Of a DNA stretch of 12,985 nt, positions 7,617 to 12,985 are shown in pieces. The position numbers and the translations under genes were made by a program. This stretch comes from Segatella copri (GTDB taxonomy: Bacteria; Bacteroidota; Bacteroidia; Bacteroidales; Bacteroidaceae), in the NCBI RefSeq assembly GCF_019127135.1, contig NZ_JAHOEA010000075.1, positions 1-12,985 of the forward strand, written 5' to 3'. The notes beneath the pieces are model-generated. The model saw nothing but the letters and a program-made list of their open reading frames with translations. It was not told the DNA's origin and ran no database searches. The first letter of the stretch is position 1; every line of letters starts with the position of its first letter.

Positions 7617-9479
7617 ATGAAAAAGAAACAATTATACATAGGGATTCTGTCGGTTGCTTGCTGCGCTCTCGTAGCAATAGGCATCACCTTGCACCTGCTC
7701 TACCCCAAGGAACAGATAAAGAACCTGGTGAAAACCCCACCGGTTCTCCGGCTCAAGCCACAGCCTGCAGATACACTGAAGAAGAAACCTGTGAAGAAGA
7801 TGGATTTCAATATCTCCGGAACTTTAAGAGATAAGGAAGGAAAGGGAGTGGCTGGCGTCATCGTGAGCGATGGATTCAACTGTGTGAAAACCGATGCACA
7901 GGGCAGATATAAGATGAAGCGAGACAGTCTGGCAAGATTCATATACTATTCTGTTCCAGCCGATTGCGAGGTTCCTACCCATTCTAAGACCGATCGCACG
8001 GCTTTCTTCTACCAAAAGGTATCCAAGGGGAAGAAAACCTATAACTTCACCCTCACCCGACTGCCGGGCGGCAAGGAGATTCACTATAAGATGATTGTCA
8101 TCGGCGACCCGCAGGTTACCAATGCCTACAGCCCTTACTATACTTCTCCGGATGATAATCCTATCAAGAAGAGCGATGTAGAAAGATTCACAACCCAGAC
8201 GATGGCAGACATCAAGCAAACCATCCAGAGTCTTCCAGCCGGAACTCCTGTATATGGACTCAGCATGGGCGATGATGTACAGTATTATGGCGGTTACAAC
8301 GCCAAACTGGAGCGTCAGATACGCCGGGCATTGGGCTCTTCAGAGATGCGTCTCTTCTCCGTCATCGGCAATCACGACCAGGATGGCAAGGCGCTCTACC
8401 GCAGGAAATGGGAGGAGAATTTCGGTCCTACCGATTTTTCCTTCAACCGTGGCGATGTGCATTATGTCTGCATCAACAACTGCTTCTTCCATCGCGGCAT
8501 GTCTTATTATTCTCCTGGAGAATTACGTGAGCGCCAGGTGAAGTGGCTGAAGCAGAATCTCGCCCTCACGCCAAAAGATATGAAAGTGGTACTCTGTTAT
8601 CATATTCCTTTTACATTCGGCAATGCGCCTTTCAGCAAGGCGAAGCCGCTGACCAATGCCCATGAGGAGGGACACTATTCTTCTTCCCGTCTCTCGCTCC
8701 TGCTTTCTTTGCTGAAACAGTTTAAGGGCGGTTACGAACTCTTCTGCGGACATACTCATTTTGCCTGCAACCACGAAATCAACTATAAGGGAGAGGATGT
8801 GATGGAGCATTGTCATGCTGCCGCCTGTGGCAATATATGGCAGTCGAATATCAACATCTGCGGAACTCCAAATGGATATTATGTATACAGTTTTGTGGGT
8901 ACCAGCATCAGCAACTGCTATTACAAGGGAACTTTCTGGGATAAGAGCAAGCAGATGACCTTGTTCCGTGCGCAAACCGATTTCAACGGCGAGAAATACT
9001 CTAGGGATTGGCAGTTGGCAAACAACAGGAATATCCTGGTAGCCAATGTCTTCAATGCTACCAGTCATTGGCGTGTTGTAGCCGTAGAGGATGGCAAAGA
9101 ATATCTGATGGGGCGCCTCAGCGGAAAGGGGCAGGATGCCTTTGCCGCCGGCTATCATCATAAGTACAGCGAGAGTGTATCCTATCGTTTCGTGAGCAAG
9201 GGGAATGGTTATCTCATCATGAACCACCTATATTATTATACTCCAAGGAATCCGAATGCCAGAATCATCATCAAGGCATCCGATCCTTACGGAAATACCT
9301 ATACGGCATCAAGTGATGAGGTAACGACAGAGCCTTTCGCCAACTTTGCCCATTATTACGAAAAAGAGTATAAGGAATATAAGAATAAGAAAGACAAGAT
9401 GTTGCGGGATTCTATATCTGGCAGACAGAAAGATTCACTTGCTGCAAGGAAGAAAGATTCTGCAGCAGTACAAAAATAA
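7617..9479 (+). CDS. Membrane-anchored calcineurin-like phosphoesterase (MetallophosN-Metallophos-MetallophosC type)
   Basis: The 620-residue product has one N-terminal hydrophobic segment (about 6-28) after three lysines and no evident cleavage site. It is probably an inner-membrane anchor with the rest in the periplasm. A Pro/Lys-rich linker (about 36-62) leads to a carboxypeptidase-regulatory-like beta domain (about 66-150, GTLRDKEGKGVAGVIVSDG), as in MetallophosN. The catalytic domain then shows the dinuclear-metal motifs in order: GDPQ (Asp164, Gln166), GDDV (Asp219, Asp220), GNHD (Asn252-His253-Asp254), His329 in CYHIPF, and GHTH (His379, His381). Gln in place of the first-motif His is, to my knowledge, common in this Bacteroidetes subgroup. 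Residues of about 415-575 fit the C-terminal MetallophosC beta domain. The tail is Lys-rich with a repeated KDS motif. The substrate is unknown; members are predicted phosphomono- or diesterases. It converges on cysS. Confidence 0.88.
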   Translation: MKKKQLYIGILSVACCALVAIGITLHLLYPKEQIKNLVKTPPVLRLKPQPADTLKKKPVKKMDFNISGTLRDKEGKGVAGVIVSDGFNCVKTDAQGRYKMKRDSLARFIYYSVPADCEVPTHSKTDRTAFFYQKVSKGKKTYNFTLTRLPGGKEIHYKMIVIGDPQVTNAYSPYYTSPDDNPIKKSDVERFTTQTMADIKQTIQSLPAGTPVYGLSMGDDVQYYGGYNAKLERQIRRALGSSEMRLFSVIGNHDQDGKALYRRKWEENFGPTDFSFNRGDVHYVCINNCFFHRGMSYYSPGELRERQVKWLKQNLALTPKDMKVVLCYHIPFTFGNAPFSKAKPLTNAHEEGHYSSSRLSLLLSLLKQFKGGYELFCGHTHFACNHEINYKGEDVMEHCHAAACGNIWQSNINICGTPNGYYVYSFVGTSISNCYYKGTFWDKSKQMTLFRAQTDFNGEKYSRDWQLANNRNILVANVFNATSHWRVVAVEDGKEYLMGRLSGKGQDAFAAGYHHKYSESVSYRFVSKGNGYLIMNHLYYYTPRNPNARIIIKASDPYGNTYTASSDEVTTEPFANFAHYYEKEYKEYKNKKDKMLRDSISGRQKDSLAARKKDSAAVQK

Positions 9480-9484
9480 AAAAG

Positions 9485-9522
9485 AGAGGGTGCGTCATAA
9501 GTTGATGATGCACCCTCTTTTT
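9485..9522. terminator. Bidirectional terminator between the phosphoesterase gene and cysS
   Basis: AGAGGGTGC (9485-9493) pairs with GCACCCTCT (9510-9518). The stem continues through a G-T pair and TCAT/ATGA to a 6-base loop, AAGTTG. A T run follows on the plus strand, and the A-rich bases to the left give a T run on the minus strand, so it can end both convergent transcripts. The left arm begins 6 bases after the phosphoesterase stop. Confidence 0.88.
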
Positions 9523-9527
9523 AAATA

Positions 9528-11018
9528 TTATTTGTTCAATTTCCAGGTAACACCATCCTTGGTGTCTTTTACCTCGAAGCCGGCTTCAGCCAGGGCATCG
9601 CGAATCTGGTCGCTGGTAGCCCAATCCTTATCAGCCTTAGCCTTGGCACGCAGGTTGAGAACCATATCCACTACCTTGCCATAAGCCTCTTCACGAGCAT
9701 CATTGTTGGCTCCCTTCTCACTCTTCAGACCGAGCAGGTCGAAGGTGAAGAGATGCATGGTGTCTGAAAGCTCCTTCAAGTCTTCAGCAGAGATGTTTGC
9801 CTTGTGGTCGAGGGCTGTGTTGATTACGTGGCAAGCCTCGAAGAGATAGCTGATAACGAGTTGAGTCTGGAAGTCATCGTTCATCGCATCGTAGCAGCGC
9901 TGGCGCAATTCGCTTACGAACTTCTTCACCTGCTCATCGCTCTGCTTAGCCACAGGCACACGCTCCAGGTCGTTCAAACCATTCATCAGGCGCTCCAATC
10001 CCTTCTGGCTAGCCTTCAAGGCATCGTTAGAGAAGTCTACGGTGCTGCGGTAGTGAGCAGAGAGGATGAAGAAACGGATGGTCATTGGCGAATAAGCCTG
10101 CTCCAGACTGTCGTGATTGCCAGTGAAGAACTGCTCCAAAGTGATGAAGTTACCAAGACTCTTACCCATCTTCTGGCCGTTGATGGTAATCATATTGTTG
10201 TGCATCCAGTAACGAACCATCTGGTCGCCCTGAGAAGCCACAGCCTGAGCAATCTCGCACTCATGATGAGGGAAAATCAAATCCATGCCGCCACCGTGAA
10301 TATCGAAGTGGCTGCCCAAGTACTTGCGTCCCATCGCAGTACACTCGCAGTGCCATCCTGGGAATCCATCGCTCCAAGGACTAGGCCAGCGCATGATGTG
10401 CTCAGGTGAAGCCTTCTTCCAGAGGGCGAAGTCAGCCTGGTTCTTCTTCTCGCCGATACCAGCCAGCTCGCGGCTCTCGTTGATAACGTTCTCCAGGTTA
10501 CGTCCGGAGAGGATACCGTACTTATGATCCTTGTTATACTTCTCGATGTCGAAGTAGATAGAGCCATTGCTCTCGTAGGCATAGCCATTGTCCAGGATTT
10601 CCTGAACCAGTTTCTCCTGTTCGATGATATGTCCTGTGGCATGAGGCTCAATGCTAGGAGGGAGCACGTTCAGCGCCTCCATGGCATCGTGGTAGCGGTT
10701 GGTGTAGTACTGCGCAATCTCCATTGGCTCCAACTGCTCCAGGCGAGCCTTCTTCTCAATCTTGTCATCGCCTTCATCAGCATCGTGCTCCAGGTGGCCC
10801 ACGTCGGTAATGTTTCTAACGTAGCGAACCTTATAGCCTAGGTGCTTGAGATAGCGGAAGAGTATATCGAATGTGATGGCTGGTCGTGCATGACCGAGAT
10901 GCGGATCGCCATACACGGTAGGGCCACAAACATACATGCCCACGTTAGGAGCGTGGAGCGGAGTAAATCTCTCTTTTGTACGAGTGAGAGTGTTGTAAAT
11001 CAGTAATTTCTGTTCCAT
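9528..11018 (-). CDS. cysS: Cysteinyl-tRNA synthetase
   Basis: This class I synthetase charges tRNA-Cys with cysteine in the cytoplasm. The 496-residue protein is a little longer than the 461-residue E. coli enzyme, within the range seen in Bacteroidetes. The HIGH motif appears as HLGH (40-43) inside [10 protein letters not shown], and the KMSKS motif as KMGKS (283-287). The catalytic-site zinc that selects cysteine is bound by residues equivalent to Cys31 (YVCGP), Cys224 (WHCECT), His251 (FPHHECE) and Glu255, by comparison with the E. coli ligands. The C-terminal helical DALR and anticodon-binding regions follow. The start ATG at 11018 has a conserved opening ([13 protein letters not shown]). 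The gene has its own promoter and ends at a shared terminator. Confidence 0.98.
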   Translation of the reverse strand: MEQKLLIYNTLTRTKERFTPLHAPNVGMYVCGPTVYGDPHLGHARPAITFDILFRYLKHLGYKVRYVRNITDVGHLEHDADEGDDKIEKKARLEQLEPMEIAQYYTNRYHDAMEALNVLPPSIEPHATGHIIEQEKLVQEILDNGYAYESNGSIYFDIEKYNKDHKYGILSGRNLENVINESRELAGIGEKKNQADFALWKKASPEHIMRWPSPWSDGFPGWHCECTAMGRKYLGSHFDIHGGGMDLIFPHHECEIAQAVASQGDQMVRYWMHNNMITINGQKMGKSLGNFITLEQFFTGNHDSLEQAYSPMTIRFFILSAHYRSTVDFSNDALKASQKGLERLMNGLNDLERVPVAKQSDEQVKKFVSELRQRCYDAMNDDFQTQLVISYLFEACHVINTALDHKANISAEDLKELSDTMHLFTFDLLGLKSEKGANNDAREEAYGKVVDMVLNLRAKAKADKDWATSDQIRDALAEAGFEVKDTKDGVTWKLNK

Positions 11019-11059
11019 CTTGTATGAACCTTTCTTTTATATTATTTATATTTTGAGTG

Positions 11060-11094
11060 CAAAGTTAACTCATTTTTCTGATATATCCGACAAA
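11060..11094 (-). promoter_or_regulatory. Promoter of cysS
   Basis: On the minus strand the -7 box is TAACTTTG (11067 to 11060). A TTTG that could be the -33 box lies at 11094 to 11091, with 23 bases between, slightly longer than usual. Transcription would start near 11053, giving a leader of about 35 A/T-rich bases. No T-box-like structure was seen. Confidence 0.6.
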
Positions 11095-11184
11095 TCATTC
11101 GCAAAATGTTATTAAAATCCTCGAAAATATCAATGGAACAGATTTTCCATAGTCAATTCTCTCTGTATGATAGGCTTCAAATAT

Positions 11185-11277
11185 ATGAAAGCTTGTCATA
11201 AGTTGTTCAAGTGGGTTAAGCAACATTTAATGATAACCAACTCTATTTCGACTTCATGTTCAATTAATATATTTTAA
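11185..11277 (+). pseudogene. Possible relic of an IS4-type transposase
   Basis: A 30-codon frame contains K-L-F-K-W-V-K-Q-H-L-M-I. It closely resembles the (F)FFKWIKQHLRI motif near the C-terminal catalytic Glu region of IS4-group DDE transposases common in Bacteroidales. The following TNSISTSCSIN can be aligned loosely with the usual SFFGTSENAV. Nothing upstream in any frame continues the match, so if real it is a small degenerate remnant. The short length means chance resemblance is possible. Confidence 0.3.
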
Positions 11278-11284
11278 GAGGAAC

Positions 11285-11312
11285 TTGTAATCTAATATTA
11301 TTAGTAATTTTG
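11285..11312 (+). promoter_or_regulatory. Promoter of the LuxR-family gene with an internal inverted repeat
   Basis: The -7 box TAATTTTG (11305-11312) matches TAnnTTTG. A TTG at 11285-11287 may be the -33 box, with a 17-base spacer that is a little short. The spacer contains CTAATA-T-TATTAG (11292-11304), a perfect inverted repeat and a possible operator, although it is made of low-complexity A/T bases. Confidence 0.5.
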
Positions 11313-11325
11313 CAACAAAATTTAA

Positions 11326-12132
11326 ATGGCACTACTCCGTAATGGTGCGAATAGATATCAATTCAGAATGAAGCAAGAAAATGAACTAAAATCGCTTTTG
11401 ACAGATCAAGAGTTTGAAGCCTCGGATAACAGGGAACTATTACTCACTCAAGCAAAAGCGTGTGCAAATGGTTATGCATTAGCAACAGAAGGCATAGCAG
11501 TTGTATCAGATTTTCAAAATAAAGAATGCCATATTTATTCTGGAAGATTCGGTCAAACTATAATGAATCTTCCAGAATATATGGTAGATCGTAATTCTGC
11601 CTTTGAGGAAATCGTATTCTGTCATGCAAAAGAAGACGAACTTATTGAACGTCATATACTGGAACTTCGTTTCTTCAACTTTATAAAAGAACGTTCAATA
11701 AAAGAAAAGACAAATTTTTCAGCTTCATGTATCCTTAATTTTTACCGGGCCGGAGACAATGAAAAAGTCAAGATACTCCATACAACGAGATATTTCAGCT
11801 GTAGTGCCAACGGTAGTGTTTTACTCGGTCTATGCACTTACATCCCGTACCCTATTTCCCATAACCGACAAGATGGAATAATTGTTAATCTATTGACCGG
11901 GGAAACGGTTGGACGAGACATATACGAAGCGAGTGACCGTAAAATTCTTAGCCGCCGACAACTTGAAATACTGTCATTGATAGCTAAAGGAGTACCAAGC
12001 AAACAAATTGCCGACAAGTTAAACATATCCATTTATACGGTTAATCGCCATCGTCAGGATATTTTAGCGTCGTTAAAAGTGGCCAATACCGTAGCCGCAG
12101 TAGAAATTGCATTAAGAATGAACCTTATTTAA
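11326..12132 (+). CDS. LuxR-family transcription factor with PAS-like sensor domain
   Basis: The 268-residue protein ends in a typical LuxR/FixJ helix-turn-helix (about 208-268). It opens with LSRRQLEILSLIAKG and has turn and recognition helices in SKQIADKLNISIYTVNRH (225-242). The N-terminal 200 or so residues lack an obvious response-regulator Asp pocket or an acyl-homoserine-lactone domain. The FYRAGDNEKVKILHTTRYF...LLGLCTYIPYP part has the strand pattern of PAS domains found in Bacteroidales LuxR proteins, so a small ligand or redox signal is plausible but unseen. ATG 11326 would leave a leader of only about 7 bases. Met15 (11368, MKQENELKSLL) would leave about 50 bases and may be the real start. 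The gene precedes a DUF1349-type lipoprotein gene in the same orientation. Coding sequence is clearly more A/T-rich than in ychF or cysS. Confidence 0.85.
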   Translation: MALLRNGANRYQFRMKQENELKSLLTDQEFEASDNRELLLTQAKACANGYALATEGIAVVSDFQNKECHIYSGRFGQTIMNLPEYMVDRNSAFEEIVFCHAKEDELIERHILELRFFNFIKERSIKEKTNFSASCILNFYRAGDNEKVKILHTTRYFSCSANGSVLLGLCTYIPYPISHNRQDGIIVNLLTGETVGRDIYEASDRKILSRRQLEILSLIAKGVPSKQIADKLNISIYTVNRHRQDILASLKVANTVAAVEIALRMNLI

Positions 12133-12177
12133 TGTGCATGCCTGATTCGAAAATTGGTTAGAAATCAGTATTGCACA
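12133..12177. repeat. Hyphenated inverted repeat overlapping the next promoter
   Basis: TGTGCA (12133-12138) mirrors TGCACA (12172-12177), and inside it CTGATT (12142-12147) mirrors AATCAG (12163-12168), with 3-base mismatched spacers on each side. It begins right after the LuxR stop codon. It could be a weak terminator hairpin, but no T run follows. The right arm overlaps the -33 TTG (12171-12173) of the lipoprotein promoter, so an operator is equally possible. Confidence 0.5.
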
Positions 12178-12201
12178 TATCGTAAATTTTCTCTAATTTT
12201 G
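12171..12201 (+). promoter_or_regulatory. Promoter of the DUF1349-type lipoprotein gene
   Basis: A -33 TTG (12171-12173) and a -7 box TAATTTTG (12194-12201) are separated by exactly 20 bases, the ideal Bacteroidetes arrangement. Transcription should start near 12208, giving a leader of about 50 bases to the ATG at 12260. A TTG at 12227 in the same frame is inside this leader and is unlikely to be the start. Confidence 0.65.
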
Positions 12202-12259
12202 CAACCGCAAATAAATCACAAGAAAGTTGCAATTTAATAAACATCAAATCAATGTTACA

Positions 12260-12871
12260 ATGAGAAAATTAGTATTTATCGCAATCATAGCAAGTCTTGC
12301 TATGACTGGATGCATCCAGAAAGGGTCAGAGAAAAAAGAAGGAAGTTCTGACAAGAAAGTCTTAACGGAAAACGTTAAACTCGCTACATGCAATATCAAT
12401 GTAGGAGGAATCCGTTTTACAAAGTCTAAAAACGGCGGAGAGAATGGTATCACACTTCTTGGCGACACTCTCAAGTTTGTGGCAGGTCCCCAAACTGATT
12501 ATTTCCGCTCCCCGGATGGAAGCGTTGTCAATAGCTCTGCAATCATTTTTACAGAAGTTGACAACACTAAGCCTTTCACTTTTACGGCTAAAGTACAGCC
12601 GAACTTCACCGAAACCGGAACATATTCGGCAGGTGTGTTATACGCATACGAGAATGACACTCATTGTCAAAAACTGTGTTTCGAACAGGATGAATATGGT
12701 GTTCACCGTGTGGTGTCAGTTCGCACAATAGGCACTTCTGATGACAATAATCATCAGGCGATTATCGGTCCGTATGTTTATATGAGATTATCATCCGATG
12801 GCACTACTCTTGGCAGTTATTTTTCAGAAGATGGGAACACTGCTGTCCCGTTTAGAAATCATCGGGCCTGA
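12260..12871 (+). pseudogene. DUF1349-type lipoprotein, 3' end lost at an insertion junction
   Basis: The ATG at 12260 gives a lipoprotein signal peptide with a lipobox ending MTGC and the acylated Cys at residue 18; a Lys/Glu/Ser-rich linker follows. The body resembles DUF1349 proteins, a concanavalin-like beta-sandwich family. Recognisable parts are a GDTLKFVAGPQTDYFRSPDG stretch, FTFTAKVQPNF, YSAGVLYAYEND, and near the end YVYMRLSSDGTTLGSYFSEDG, which corresponds to the family's 'S.DG..W..vR' strand. After EDGNT (codon ending 12841) the usual Trp and the following 50 or so residues are missing. The frame instead runs ten codons into unrelated sequence and stops at 12871. I infer truncation by an insertion sequence. 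Function of the intact protein, possibly sugar binding or hydrolysis at the outer membrane, is not established. Confidence 0.65.
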
Positions 12872-12985
12872 AAAGGCTAGGATATAGCCAATCCTCCGTC
12901 TCTTCTGTTGGAACAGCTTTGTTAAACAATTCATTTAAAGGAGTCTTGTCCGTAAGGAATAGACCCACGTTCTTTGAAATAGTGT
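12842..12985 (-). mobile_element. One end of a putative IS4-type insertion sequence, running off the window
   Basis: Homology to the DUF1349 gene stops at about 12841, and a minus-strand frame that looks like a transposase C-terminus starts within 15 bases. The boundary sequence is GCTGTCCCGTTTAGAAATC, in which the stop codon of the minus-strand frame lies. A terminal inverted repeat and target duplication cannot be checked because the other end is outside the window. The exact boundary is uncertain by several bases. A small perfect hairpin, GGCTA-GGATA-TAGCC, lies at 12875-12889. Confidence 0.45.
12852..12984 (-). CDS. C-terminal fragment of a probable IS4-type transposase
   Basis: An open frame of 43 codons enters from the right edge on the minus strand and stops at 12852. 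It includes the segment VGLFLTDKTPLNELFNKA and ends in WLYPSLFRPDDF. The 'xxKTPLxxLF' segment near a C-terminus rich in Leu and Phe resembles the end of IS4-group transposases of Bacteroidales, where it follows the catalytic domain. The catalytic residues themselves lie outside the window, so the family call is based on a short, non-catalytic tail and on the context (a stop codon close to the point where the neighbouring gene is cut). Confidence 0.45.
   Translation of the reverse strand, partial: TISKNVGLFLTDKTPLNELFNKAVPTEETEDWLYPSLFRPDDF

Larger units (their letters stand above)
11019..11325. other. Intergenic region between divergent cysS and the LuxR gene
   Basis: This 307-base A/T-rich stretch holds the cysS promoter at its left end and the luxR-type gene promoter at its right end. 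Between them is a 30-codon frame that may be a transposase relic (11185-11277). I see no RNA gene and no strong hairpin in the rest. Confidence 0.6.

Noticed and set aside
8523..9227. A 234-codon minus-strand frame within the phosphoesterase gene
   Set aside because: The plus strand carries conserved metal-binding motifs and a C-terminal domain across the same bases. The antisense product resembles nothing known to me.
6352..9479. A defence system formed by the ATPase and the phosphoesterase
   Set aside because: The genes are divergent and separated by a regulatory region. The phosphoesterase is membrane-anchored and probably periplasmic, and no nuclease, sensor or effector accompanies the ATPase.
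11019..11059. T-box or other amino-acid riboswitch in the cysS leader
   Set aside because: The leader is only about 35 A/T-rich bases from the predicted start, far too short, and no specifier hairpin or terminator pair is seen.

Overview
The window looks like chromosome from a Bacteroidales bacterium, most likely Prevotella/Segatella. Four signs support this. Nearly every gene start has the Bacteroidetes -7 element TAnnTTTG. Shine-Dalgarno sites are almost absent. The first complete protein ends in the glycine/lysine-rich 'NLQGQR...NGKKV' tail seen on many Prevotella secreted proteins. The protein families present (X25-like modules, MetallophosN/C phosphoesterase, DUF1349, PAS-LuxR) are typical of that order. 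The species is inferred from general knowledge, not from a search.

Layout, left to right. Positions 3-59 hold the last codons of a superoxide reductase (desulfoferrodoxin/neelaredoxin family), followed by a terminator. Positions 300-1436 (+) encode a secreted protein with three tandem X25-like beta-sandwich modules, with its own promoter and a strong terminator. Positions 1578-3563 (+) are a two-gene housekeeping operon, ychF then lgt. It ends at a bidirectional hairpin that also serves mutS (3644-6307, -). Upstream of mutS on the same strand is an orphan PF01637-type AAA/STAND ATPase (6352-7491, -). A divergent promoter region follows, carrying two tandem 14-bp palindromes nested in one larger palindrome. 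It separates the ATPase from a membrane-anchored calcineurin-like phosphoesterase (7617-9479, +). That gene converges on cysS (9528-11018, -) at a second bidirectional terminator.

The right end (about 11.1-13.0 kb) is different: AT-rich and accessory in character. It holds a possible transposase relic, a PAS-like/LuxR regulator (11326-12132, +), a hyphenated inverted repeat over the -33 box of the next promoter, and a DUF1349-type lipoprotein. The lipoprotein loses family sequence abruptly at about 12841. From there a minus-strand reading frame resembling a transposase C-terminus enters from the right edge, so the lipoprotein is most simply read as broken by an insertion sequence.

How the parts relate: YchF (translation-associated ATPase), CysRS (cysteine charging) and MutS (mismatch repair) are core cell functions. 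Lgt makes the lipid modification that lipoproteins such as the DUF1349 protein need. No defence island, CRISPR array, tRNA or rRNA was seen. The least explained elements are the paired palindrome at the ATPase/phosphoesterase divide and the LuxR/inverted-repeat/broken-lipoprotein unit at the right end.
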